A stretch of 64,000 nucleotides of DNA. It comes from Aliidiomarina maris (GTDB lineage: Bacteria; Pseudomonadota; Gammaproteobacteria; Enterobacterales; Alteromonadaceae). The stretch is from NCBI RefSeq assembly GCF_003987335.1, contig NZ_PIPK01000010.1:1-64000 (forward strand), in the 5' to 3' direction. The position numbers were made by a program, and so were the translations under genes. Positions 54,208 through 62,994 of this stretch are shown here, piece after piece. Every line of letters begins with the position of its first letter. Positions within the stretch are counted from its first letter, which is position 1. The notes beneath the pieces were generated by a model. That model was not told the origin of the DNA, made no database searches, and saw nothing but the letters and a program-made list of their open reading frames with translations.

Positions 54208-56115
54208 TTAATTGCCTATGACGATAAGCGCCGTCGTCGCATTAGCGTCGACTAAGGCATCCGGGCTTAGGTTCAATTCACTGCGCTGATTGTCCTGCTT
54301 TATACCGATTAAAATGTCGCCTTGTGCCGCAACGGCTTGTTGCAATTGACGGAAGCTCGGCTGTCCAAACCACTGCGAAGGTACACTTTTCAAACGCACA
54401 CCAACGCCTTCAGGGCTAAGTAGGCTGTCGTACACACTGCGTAAGTCAGGGTACACCGCTAGCTGGGCTAACAAGTGGCTTATCATTGCCGAGCTTTGCA
54501 CGACCTCGCTGCGCAGCCGATGCTTACTGGCGCTGACGTAACGGTTGTTATTCGGGTCGATTAATTCCACCAGTACTTGCGGGCGCTGACTCGCATCCTG
54601 GAGTAATAGGTCAAGCAGTTGATTGGCAACAATACTGCGTGCATCAGCCTCTTCACCCCGCTCTAAGCGGTCGGTGGCGAACACCACCACAGTATCAAAC
54701 TGGTTCAGTTCAATGTCGCTTAACACCGACGCACGGGTGTAATCGGCCTCAATGAATTCCAGCTGTGCGTGGCTATCATTGACCAACTGTCGGCGCTGGC
54801 TGCGGGATGATGTTGATACTGAGGTCAGTGCTAAGTGTTGCCCAAAGGCGGCTTGTAATTGCTCAATAAAGCGCGGTACACGGCGATTCCAACCTAGCAC
54901 TAAAACCCGTGCCCGCTCGCGCTGCAAGCTTAATGCGCTTAAATCAACCGGCGCTAACTGCGCTTGCTGATTACCTGCGCTGCCAAGATACACAATATCT
55001 TTTTCTTCACGCGCCAATAGGATTAATTGGTCATCGGAGCCAATGATATAGTCTTGCTTAGGGTTCAGCAAAGGTGTGGCGTGGCCACCTTGCTTACTCA
55101 CTACGCCGCATGCAATTGAGGCCTGATAAAACTGACTGATGTCACCCCAACGCTGGCCTTGCACCGCAGTCGCAGGCGCTAAGTAAAGCTGGCAGCCATT
55201 CGCGTCGACGAGCAATGAATCGAGTACTTCTGACACCCCGGGCGAGACCACGCTTTGACTAAATGCACGCGCAATCGCGATGTCACTGGCGACTATTTGC
55301 AATGGGCCTTGATAAGAATGACGTGCGAGTGCGATATTATCCGCGTTTTGCAACTCCACAATCGCCAGTGGCGGCGTGGCTTGTACACTTTGCGCATTTA
55401 ACGACAGTAACACCTTAATCGCCTCGGAATCAGCACTCAACAGGCGTCCACTGGTGTCCGCTGGTGACGGAATAATAACTACTTTGGCTGAGCCTGCGGC
55501 AACCCGCAACATATGGTCGGGGTTTAGCATTGAGCCGGAGCGCAGGATAACCTGACGACGTTTAGCACTCAGTTCACGATGGCTATAAAATTCACTACTC
55601 GCACCTTGAGTAATGTCATCGGCTAACACGGCAATGCGGGTGCGCTTACGTTTACGCTCAGCGCCGTTGTCCAATGGCCCACGGGCTAGAATATCCTGCA
55701 AAATTGGAATAGTCCGTGATGTCCAACCCAAGATACTAATATGATGACGCAATGCAACAGGGGTTAAGCCCTGCTCCAAGGTTTGCATTTTGGCGGTTAA
55801 CCACTGGGTCATAATCGCGACCAATGTACCCATGAACAGTACATAACCAAGTACCGTCAGCACCGTGGACACCACACGCCGCAGCATGCCTTCATCGTCC
55901 CCTAAGTACCCCGGGTCGGTCAGGCGCAAGAATGCCCACCAAATATTTTCCAAATACGTTTCCGCGGGGCCATGAAACGCAGTCACTAAAGCGCCGCCAA
56001 ATAGTGACACTAGAACCACCAGCAGCCAGGCGACAACTAGTTGATAAAACGCGCCTTTGGCTAGCTGGCGTTCAAGATAAAATTTTAAGCGGTCGATCAG
56101 TGGCAATCGAAACAT
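54208..56115 (-). CDS. CASTOR/POLLUX-type putative ion channel
   Basis: 635 aa. The N-terminal part has membrane segments (LVVAWLLVVLVSLFGGALVTAF, and VVSTVLTVLGYVLFMGTLVAIMTQWL), with a pore-helix-like IWWAFLRLTDPG between them. The cytoplasmic part holds two RCK/TrkA-N-like domains (HHISILGWTSRTIPILQDIL and RARVLVLGWNRRVPRFIEQL). Bacterial relatives of plant CASTOR/POLLUX are thought to pass cations. It is divergent from the BCCT transporter gene, fitting a role in ion or osmotic balance. The ion is not known. Confidence 0.87.
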   Translation of the reverse strand: MFRLPLIDRLKFYLERQLAKGAFYQLVVAWLLVVLVSLFGGALVTAFHGPAETYLENIWWAFLRLTDPGYLGDDEGMLRRVVSTVLTVLGYVLFMGTLVAIMTQWLTAKMQTLEQGLTPVALRHHISILGWTSRTIPILQDILARGPLDNGAERKRKRTRIAVLADDITQGASSEFYSHRELSAKRRQVILRSGSMLNPDHMLRVAAGSAKVVIIPSPADTSGRLLSADSEAIKVLLSLNAQSVQATPPLAIVELQNADNIALARHSYQGPLQIVASDIAIARAFSQSVVSPGVSEVLDSLLVDANGCQLYLAPATAVQGQRWGDISQFYQASIACGVVSKQGGHATPLLNPKQDYIIGSDDQLILLAREEKDIVYLGSAGNQQAQLAPVDLSALSLQRERARVLVLGWNRRVPRFIEQLQAAFGQHLALTSVSTSSRSQRRQLVNDSHAQLEFIEADYTRASVLSDIELNQFDTVVVFATDRLERGEEADARSIVANQLLDLLLQDASQRPQVLVELIDPNNNRYVSASKHRLRSEVVQSSAMISHLLAQLAVYPDLRSVYDSLLSPEGVGVRLKSVPSQWFGQPSFRQLQQAVAAQGDILIGIKQDNQRSELNLSPDALVDANATTALIVIGN

Positions 56116-56216
56116 GCAGGTACCTACGTGGGTTGATTTCTTGTATCTGGGTCAGTTACTGCTAACCTTTATTAGATTCTAATACAGTTAAGTGACTCAT
56201 ATCAGGGAGTTTATAC

Positions 56217-58349
56217 ATGGGCGCATCCTCTGCAAAGGTAAAAAGCACACTACTGCTGCCAGTCTTTTTACCCGCCATCATCGTTATTGCTTTACTCATC
56301 ATCGGTACCATCAGTAATCCGGACCTCGCAGGACAGTTCTTTGAACGCACACTCGCCGAAATTACCGACCGTTTTGGTTGGTTTTATATGCTGGCCGTGG
56401 CGATTTTCTTAGTGTTTGTCGTGGGTATCGCATTAACTAAGTTTGGTCGTATTAAGCTTGGCCCCGACCATGCAGAACCCGAGTATAGCTTTCCAGCTTG
56501 GTTTGCGATGCTATTTTCCGCAGGTTACGGTATTGCCCTGCTGTTTTTTGGTGTTGCCGAACCAGTACTGCACTATGCAGATCCGCCCGTGGGCGCCGCT
56601 GAAACCCTTGATTCGGCCAAAGCCGCGATGCAAATCTCATTCTTTCATTGGGGCTTTCACATTTGGGCTATCTATGGCCTGACCGGCTTAGTGCTTGCCT
56701 ACTTTGCCTTCCGCCACGGCTTACCTTTGTCTATGCGTTCTGCGCTTTACCCACTGATTGGTGACAAAATTTATGGCCCTGCGGGTCACGCAGTCGATAC
56801 GTTCGCAATTCTAGGCACTATGTTTGGTATTGCCACCACCCTTGGCTTGTCTGTGGCGCAAATCAACGCAGGGGTGAATGAATTGTGGGGCGTACCGGTT
56901 AACACTACAGTGCAAATTATTTTTATTGGGGTGATTACCTTAGCTGCGATTGCTTCAGTGGTTGCCGGTATGGATAAGGGCATTAAGCGCTTATCGGTGA
57001 TTAACATGACGCTAGTTATGTTCTTATTAATCGCTGTATTTGTATTTGGTCCCACTATTTTACTGCTCGAAACCTTCTTGCAAAACACTGGCTCGTACAT
57101 GAATAACATTGTCGAGCGCACCTTTAACTTGCAAGCCTACGAACGCAGTGACTGGATAGGCAACTGGACGTTATTTATCTTTGGCTGGACGATTGCTTGG
57201 GCACCGTTTGTCGGCCTGTTCATTGCTAAAATCAGCCGCGGGCGCACCATTCGCCAGTTCGTTTTCGGCGTGATGTTTGTACCCACCATGTTTACGTTCT
57301 TATGGTTTAGTGTGTTTGGCGACACCGCGCTTAACTTAATTATGCAGCAAGGTTACACCTCATTGATTGAGGAAGTACAAGCGGACGAGGCCGTTGCCTT
57401 GTTTAGAATGTATTCGTACCTATTTGCTGATTACCCAACCCTATTAACCACCATTATCTCAGTAGCTACGGTGATTCTGATTGTCACTTTCTTCGTGACC
57501 TCGTCAGATTCGGGGTCATTAGTGGTCGACTCATTGGCTTCAGGTGGTGTGATTAACACCCCGGCTTGGCAGCGTGTATTTTGGGCCACTCTAGAGGGTG
57601 TAGTCGCTTCGGTGTTGCTCATTGCTGGTGGTCTTGGTGCGTTACAAACCGCATCGGTGGCCAGCGCCTTGCCGTTCGCTGTGATCATGTTAATCGCTGC
57701 CTTTGGTATGTGGCGAGCTCTGATTATCGAAGGCCATCAGCACGGCAGTCTCAAAAGCTATATGAAAGGCGCGCGCACCAACAGCGGTACCGGCAAAGGC
57801 TCATGGGAGCGGCGTTTAGGTGCTTTGGTTAACTTCCCTAATCAAGAAGAAGTGCTTAAATTTATTCAGCAAGATGTGCAGCAAGCACTGGATAAACTCA
57901 AAGGTTCACTTGAGAGCAAGCAGTGGCCGGCTGAAGTGACTTGGGACGATGCCAACCAACGCGTTTACCTTGAAGTGAAGCTCGAAGATCAACTCGACTT
58001 CTTCTACGAAGTGCGTTTGCGTGAATTTGATTTACCTGACTATGCGTACCCACTACTGAGTCGTAAAGAAGAGAAACGCGAGAAGTATGCCACCGCCGAA
58101 GTATTCCTGCGCCAAGGCGGGCAGGAATACGATGTCTATGGCTACAATGAGAAAGACTTGCTGGACGATGTCTTGAATCAGTTCGAGAACTACTTAGCGT
58201 TTCTCAAAATTAGCCCAAGTACCTTACCTTGGGATATGGCGAAGCACGACGAAGACTTAGACGTCGAGGAACACCCTGAAGAAATTTGGGAAGATAAATT
58301 GGCAGGGTCAGATGGCGCTTCTGAAGATAAAAACGACGCCAAAAGCTAA
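56217..58349 (+). CDS. BCCT family choline/betaine transporter, BetT-like
   Basis: 710 aa. Twelve membrane segments with the BCCT signature FHWGFHIWAIYGLTGLVLAYF and the substrate-site region IFGWTIAWAPFVGLFIAKIS, then a long hydrophilic C-terminal tail of about 190 residues as in BetT, which senses osmotic stress in relatives. It imports choline or glycine betaine with Na+ or H+. No bet genes lie beside it, so the exact substrate is uncertain. AGGGAG precedes the start. Confidence 0.9.
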   Translation: MGASSAKVKSTLLLPVFLPAIIVIALLIIGTISNPDLAGQFFERTLAEITDRFGWFYMLAVAIFLVFVVGIALTKFGRIKLGPDHAEPEYSFPAWFAMLFSAGYGIALLFFGVAEPVLHYADPPVGAAETLDSAKAAMQISFFHWGFHIWAIYGLTGLVLAYFAFRHGLPLSMRSALYPLIGDKIYGPAGHAVDTFAILGTMFGIATTLGLSVAQINAGVNELWGVPVNTTVQIIFIGVITLAAIASVVAGMDKGIKRLSVINMTLVMFLLIAVFVFGPTILLLETFLQNTGSYMNNIVERTFNLQAYERSDWIGNWTLFIFGWTIAWAPFVGLFIAKISRGRTIRQFVFGVMFVPTMFTFLWFSVFGDTALNLIMQQGYTSLIEEVQADEAVALFRMYSYLFADYPTLLTTIISVATVILIVTFFVTSSDSGSLVVDSLASGGVINTPAWQRVFWATLEGVVASVLLIAGGLGALQTASVASALPFAVIMLIAAFGMWRALIIEGHQHGSLKSYMKGARTNSGTGKGSWERRLGALVNFPNQEEVLKFIQQDVQQALDKLKGSLESKQWPAEVTWDDANQRVYLEVKLEDQLDFFYEVRLREFDLPDYAYPLLSRKEEKREKYATAEVFLRQGGQEYDVYGYNEKDLLDDVLNQFENYLAFLKISPSTLPWDMAKHDEDLDVEEHPEEIWEDKLAGSDGASEDKNDAKS

Positions 58350-58366
58350 CTAGGTCAACAGACCAC

Positions 58367-58396
58367 AAAAAAGCCTGCTCGCGCAGGCTTTTTTTT
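58367..58396 (+). terminator. Terminator after the BCCT transporter gene
   Basis: AAAAAAGCCTGC pairs with GCAGGCTTTTTT around a short loop, followed by T-run on the plus strand, 17 bp after the stop codon. A-run on the other side makes it usable by the convergent phoU transcript as well. Confidence 0.9.
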
Positions 58397-58419
58397 ATGT
58401 CGCCCTCATAGCGCAAGGG

Positions 58420-59139
58420 CTAAGCGCGTGGCTTGCGCACCGTATCTTGCATAGTTTCGACGCTGGTATGACGCACGTCTTTGCCGTGTACGTTGTAAAT
58501 CACATACTCTGCAATGTTCTGGCAGCGGTCACCGATACGCTCAAGCGAGCGCGCTGAGAACACCACATCCATAATTTTTGGAATACTGCGTGGGTCTTCC
58601 ATCATGTAAGTCATCAATTGACGCAGCATGGCCTCATATTGACGATCAATGCCCTGGTCCGACTGATGCACTTCAAGGGCTTCTTCCGCGTCCATGCGCG
58701 CAAACGCATTCAGCACCATGCGTAGCATGTTCAATACCAGCTGCCCCAGGTTCTCCAGGCTCGCCAACAAGTGTTGTTGCTCGCTGCTAAAAGTTTCTTT
58801 GGCAACCCCTGCAATGCGTTTGGTTTCATCGCCAATGCGTTCTAAATCGGCAATGGTTTTAAAGGTCGCAATCACCTGACGCAAATCGCTTGCGGTGGGC
58901 TGACGCTTAGCAATCAACTGCGTACACGCGTTGTCGATATCCAGCTCAAAGGCATTAATTTTGCGGTCATTACTGAGCACTTTGTCAGCTAGCTCGTGGT
59001 CACTTTCTTTAATCGCACGAATCGCATCCGCCAATTGCTTCTCAACTTCGCCGCCCATTGACAGCACCGAGTTGCGAACACCCTTGAGTTCCACGTCGAA
59101 TTGCGAGGAAATATGCTTACCCATTTTTGAATTATCCAT
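58420..59139 (-). CDS. phoU: Phosphate transport system regulator PhoU
   Basis: 239 aa from the ATG at 59139 (MDNSKMGKHISSQFD), preceded by GGGAGGGG. PhoU links the Pst transporter to PhoR and keeps the Pho regulon off when phosphate is ample. Two similar three-helix bundles are present, with metal-binding E/DxxxD patterns (NDRKINAFELDID, ISRIGD-type region LERIGDETKRIA and LERIGDRCQNIAEYV). It is the last gene of the pst operon, 13 bp after pstB. Confidence 0.96.
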   Translation of the reverse strand: MDNSKMGKHISSQFDVELKGVRNSVLSMGGEVEKQLADAIRAIKESDHELADKVLSNDRKINAFELDIDNACTQLIAKRQPTASDLRQVIATFKTIADLERIGDETKRIAGVAKETFSSEQQHLLASLENLGQLVLNMLRMVLNAFARMDAEEALEVHQSDQGIDRQYEAMLRQLMTYMMEDPRSIPKIMDVVFSARSLERIGDRCQNIAEYVIYNVHGKDVRHTSVETMQDTVRKPRA

Positions 59140-59152
59140 ACACCCCTCCCAA

Positions 59153-59932
59153 TTAACCGTAGCGGCCAGTAATATAATCTTCAGTACGTTTGTTCTTAGG
59201 GTTAGTAAACAGCTCATCGGTTGGGCTGACTTCGACTAAATCCCCTAAGTGGAAAAATGCCGTGCGATCCGACACGCGCGCAGCCTGCTGCATATTATGC
59301 GTGACTATCACAATAGTAAATTTCTCTTTTAAGTCGTGAATCAATTCTTCAATGATGCCTGTCGCAATCGGGTCAAGGGCCGAGCAAGGCTCATCCATTA
59401 GTATCACTTCAGGGCTAACCGCAATCGTGCGCGCGATACATAAGCGCTGTTGCTGACCACCCGACAAACCAGTACCAGGTGCATGCAAGCGGTCTTTCAC
59501 CTCTTCCCATAAACCAGCACGACGCAAGCTTGATTCCACAATGTCATCGAGCTCTGGTTTACGCTCCACTAAACCGTGTAATTTAGGTCCGTACGCAATA
59601 TTGTCATAAATCGACTTCGGGAACGGGTTCGGCTTTTGGAACACCATACCGACCCGCGCTCGCAATAGCACCTCATCAACGGATGGGTGATAAATGTCCT
59701 TGCCATCAAGCTCAATGCTGCCGGTAACACGACAGCCAGCAATGGTGTCATTCATGCGGTTTAGGCAGCGCAGGAAAGTTGACTTACCGCACCCTGACGG
59801 GCCGATAAACGACAGCACTTCATTGGTATGCACATCAAGGTCGATCCCCTTGATCGCTTGGGTATCGCCATAAAACACTTCAACATTGCGCGCTGTGACA
59901 GTGGTGGCCGGATTCGCTTGAGCTTGTGTCAT
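59153..59932 (-). CDS. pstB: Phosphate ABC transporter ATP-binding protein
   Basis: 259 aa. Walker [11 protein letters not shown]-loop [10 protein letters not shown], signature [13 protein letters not shown], Walker [14 protein letters not shown] and the H-loop HNMQQA are all present. It powers PstCA-mediated phosphate uptake. The residues KSIYDN and [13 protein letters not shown] at the end are typical of PstB. Confidence 0.97.
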   Translation of the reverse strand: MTQAQANPATTVTARNVEVFYGDTQAIKGIDLDVHTNEVLSFIGPSGCGKSTFLRCLNRMNDTIAGCRVTGSIELDGKDIYHPSVDEVLLRARVGMVFQKPNPFPKSIYDNIAYGPKLHGLVERKPELDDIVESSLRRAGLWEEVKDRLHAPGTGLSGGQQQRLCIARTIAVSPEVILMDEPCSALDPIATGIIEELIHDLKEKFTIVIVTHNMQQAARVSDRTAFFHLGDLVEVSPTDELFTNPKNKRTEDYITGRYG

Positions 59933-60000
59933 AAATTCCCTACTTGCATCATGTTCATTCGTTCAATGGTAGCTAAGGTTGGCTGCGTGTACAGCACTTG

Positions 60001-61377
60001 CTACCAGCGCACTTCTAATTTGCGGCGTAGCCAGATGGCTAACGCATTCAGGCTTAGCATTAACATCAGCAGGACAATAATCGCTGCAGACGTTCGCGCC
60101 TCGAAAAAGTTACGTAGCTCGTTACCTTGCCATAAGTATATTTGCACAGGTAACGCCGTCGACTGGTCAAACGGTGTCTGCGGCACACTAGCGACAAACG
60201 ACTTCATACCAATCAACAGTAATGGTGCGGTTTCACCTAAAGCTTGCGCCACGCCCAGAATCGAGCCAGTTAAAATGCCTGGTATCGCCAGCGGCAACAC
60301 ATGGTGGAACACGGTCTGGGTACGCGAAGCACCTAAACCTAATGCAGCGCTTCGAATTGAAGGAGGAATCGCACGCAAGGTCGAGCGGGTTGCAATGATG
60401 ACGGTCGGCAAGGTCATCAATGACAACACTAAACCACCCACCACCGGCGCTGACATAGGTAAGTTAAACCAGTTAATAAACACCGCCGCTCCAAGCAAAC
60501 CGAAGATAATCGACGGTACCGCAGCTAAGTTATTAATGTTGACCTCAATCACATCGGTGATTTTGTTTTTCGGCGCAAATTCTTCCAGGTAAATGGCTGC
60601 CGCGACACCCATTGGAATGGCTAAGAAGATCACTATCAACATCATATAAAACGAACCGACAAAGGCGCCCGCTAAACCAGCAGATGCGAGTGAGCTGCGT
60701 GAGTCAGGGTTCATAAATAATGCCGTGCTAAAGCGGTTTTGAATCGCGCCCTCAGCATACAATTGGTCAGCCCAATCGCGCACTAGCGCTGGTAACTGCT
60801 GTTGCTCATCGGGCAAATCGCGGTCGATATTACCTTTTAACCAGACATCAATATTGGCGGCGGTAAGTAACCGTAAGGTCTTGGTTTGACCAATAACGCT
60901 TGGGTCATCCATCACCATCTGGCGTAATGCATGGCGCTCGCCTGATGTAATCAATTGGGTTAAGAAGCGTGTTTGCGAGCGCTCAAAGTCCGGTAGCAAA
61001 GGAATAATTGCATTGTTAATCAGCGCATTGAAATTCACAAAGCCAAGCTCGGTTTCCCACTCTTGCAAACGGTTGTCGAAGTCATAGAAAGACTCATCCG
61101 CTTGTTGCACCGGCTTTTCAGGTACGTTCACTATTTGTGGGTCAAAATAGATATCCAGCTCCATGCTGGTCTGCCAAAACGCTGGAATACCCTTCGAAAA
61201 GATATTGATAAACAGTATCGCCACCAGCGCCAGGCTGACCAACACGCTAGCCAGGCCAAGGTTTTTGAACGCCTTTTCTTTGCGCTTACGCGAACGCAAT
61301 GAAGCGGACACTTTATCCTGTACGCTCCAGCCCTGCGTGGCCGCGCTCGGTGTGCTGTTTGAAGATGATTCAGTCAT
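60001..61377 (-). CDS. pstA: Phosphate ABC transporter permease PstA
   Basis: 458 aa from the ATG at 61377, chosen because AAGGA lies 7 bp upstream; an ATG at 61395 overlaps the end of pstC. It is longer than E. coli PstA (about 300 aa): a large extra-membrane segment (about residues 60-235) separates the first membrane helix from the permease core. The core has the EAA motif region RAIPPSIRSAALGLGASRTQ and ALGETAPLLLIGM. Confidence 0.93.
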   Translation of the reverse strand: MTESSSNSTPSAATQGWSVQDKVSASLRSRKRKEKAFKNLGLASVLVSLALVAILFINIFSKGIPAFWQTSMELDIYFDPQIVNVPEKPVQQADESFYDFDNRLQEWETELGFVNFNALINNAIIPLLPDFERSQTRFLTQLITSGERHALRQMVMDDPSVIGQTKTLRLLTAANIDVWLKGNIDRDLPDEQQQLPALVRDWADQLYAEGAIQNRFSTALFMNPDSRSSLASAGLAGAFVGSFYMMLIVIFLAIPMGVAAAIYLEEFAPKNKITDVIEVNINNLAAVPSIIFGLLGAAVFINWFNLPMSAPVVGGLVLSLMTLPTVIIATRSTLRAIPPSIRSAALGLGASRTQTVFHHVLPLAIPGILTGSILGVAQALGETAPLLLIGMKSFVASVPQTPFDQSTALPVQIYLWQGNELRNFFEARTSAAIIVLLMLMLSLNALAIWLRRKLEVRW

Positions 61378-61387
61378 GCGTGCGTCC

Positions 61388-62779
61388 TTAGTCATACTGT
61401 TCGCGGAACTTGCGTACGATTAGCAAGGCAACAATATTCAATATCAACGTAATCACAAACAAAGTTAAGCCAAGTGCAAAGGCAACCAGGGATTGCGGGC
61501 TTGAGAAGTCATTGTCACCGGTTAACTGATTCACGATAGTCACTGTCATGGTGGAAACCGCCTCAAATGGATTCGCCGTTAAGTTCGGGCTGTTACCCGC
61601 TGCGAGCACCACGATCATGGTTTCCCCCACCGCGCGGCTGGCAGCTAACAACACGGCCCCAGAGATACCCGGCAATGCAGCAGGCAATACCACCTTGCGA
61701 ATGGTTTCAGATTTAGTCGCCCCTAAGCCCAGTGAGCCGTCACGCAGTGACTTAGGCACTTGGGTCAAGATGTCATCGGAAAGTGACGAGATAAACGGGA
61801 TAATCATAATCCCCATTACCACACCGGCGGTTAATGCAGAGGTTGCGCGAATATCCAGACCAACGCTATCACCCAGTCCAGCCAGGAAAGGTCCGACGGT
61901 TACCAAGGCGAAGAAGCCGTACACAATAGTTGGGATACCGGCCAGAATTTCAATAATAGGCTTGGCCACATTACGTAAGCGCTTTGGCGCATACTCGGCT
62001 AAATAGATGGCTGAAAGCAAGCCTAATGGAATAGCGACTAACAGTGCCACACTGGCCACCAACAAGGTACCTGAAAGTAGTGGTAATAAGCCAAATTCGC
62101 CTTGCTGTCCGGTCCCTACGGTAGAGAACCTTGGGTTCCATGTGGTGCCGAAGAAAAAGTCTGTCGGGCTAACATAAGTGAAGAAACGTAAGGTTTCACC
62201 CACCATCGACAGCACAATCCCAATAGTGGTTAAGATGGCGATAGTCGATGAAATGATCAGAACCGCTTTAATCACCTTTTCCATCGCGTTGCGAGCTCGC
62301 AGCGCTGGGTTGACCTTGCGGTAGCTAAGAAACAAGCCCAAAGCAACGGCGGCACTCACCAGCGCCAGCATAATGGCATACGCGATTTCCTGCATTTCGC
62401 GGTAATACTGAGCGGCCGCAATTTCCCAGTCGGCGAGCACGCCGCCAGAAACGAAGTCGTTGGCAATGTTACTAATGCGGCGTAATACCGCGTTGAGTTC
62501 ATTGCCTGATAATTGGGCCAAATGGTCAGGCAATTGCGCTATCACCATTTGATTCACCATCCATGGCGCAAACCAGCTCCACAGCAGGAAAATAGCAAAG
62601 GCAGGCACCGTCGCCCAAAACGCAACTAACGCGCCATGGTGGTGGGGGCGCGAGTGCATCGCCTGATGGTTTTTCTCCCGCGCTAAGCGGCTTGCTTGCT
62701 TACCACTTTTAGCCATACCGAGCTGGTACGCTAAAGTCATAACAGCAAGTAATGCGGCGATGACGATCAAGTTATTCAT
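61388..62779 (-). CDS. pstC: Phosphate ABC transporter permease PstC
   Basis: 463 aa, also larger than the E. coli protein (about 320 aa), with additional N-terminal helices and an inserted loop. The permease core shows LAGIPTIVYGFFALVTVGPFL and the EAA-type loop QVPKSLRDGSLGLGATKSET, then ASRAVGETMIVVLAAG. It pairs with PstA through an overlapping junction. Pho-box repeats lie upstream. Confidence 0.95.
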   Translation of the reverse strand: MNNLIVIAALLAVMTLAYQLGMAKSGKQASRLAREKNHQAMHSRPHHHGALVAFWATVPAFAIFLLWSWFAPWMVNQMVIAQLPDHLAQLSGNELNAVLRRISNIANDFVSGGVLADWEIAAAQYYREMQEIAYAIMLALVSAAVALGLFLSYRKVNPALRARNAMEKVIKAVLIISSTIAILTTIGIVLSMVGETLRFFTYVSPTDFFFGTTWNPRFSTVGTGQQGEFGLLPLLSGTLLVASVALLVAIPLGLLSAIYLAEYAPKRLRNVAKPIIEILAGIPTIVYGFFALVTVGPFLAGLGDSVGLDIRATSALTAGVVMGIMIIPFISSLSDDILTQVPKSLRDGSLGLGATKSETIRKVVLPAALPGISGAVLLAASRAVGETMIVVLAAGNSPNLTANPFEAVSTMTVTIVNQLTGDNDFSSPQSLVAFALGLTLFVITLILNIVALLIVRKFREQYD

Positions 62780-62817
62780 GTACGCTCCGAGTTAAGCAGC
62801 ATATTTGATGACGTTAT

Positions 62818-62858
62818 AATGACGAGTGTAAGACACAAATATGACAGCATTGTGACAA
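62818..62858 (-). promoter_or_regulatory. Tandem Pho boxes upstream of pstC
   Basis: On the minus strand four TGTCA-like half-sites recur about every 11 bp: TTGTCACAATG, CTGTCATATTT, GTGTCTTACAC and TCGTCATTA. The first two form a good Pho box (62840-62858); the others extend it. PhoB dimers bind such direct repeats head to tail. It shows that pstCAB-phoU has its own phosphate-controlled promoter, apart from pstS. Confidence 0.75.
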
Positions 62859-62943
62859 ACTACTGATTTCGGCGTTATCCAAATTAAATATGCGAACCAG
62901 TCAAAACCAATCACCACAATCCTTGTAGTTTGATTTAGATAGT

Positions 62944-62970
62944 AAAAAAGCCACTTAAAGTGGCTTTTTA
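62944..62970 (-). terminator. Terminator after pstS
   Basis: GCCACTT and AAGTGGC form a short hairpin flanked by A-run and T-run on both strands, 25 bp after the pstS stop. It would end or reduce the pstS transcript before pstC, as expected where the binding protein is made in excess of the permease. Confidence 0.75.
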
Positions 62971-62994
62971 TAGCAAGTTTTTGTGACCACGCTA

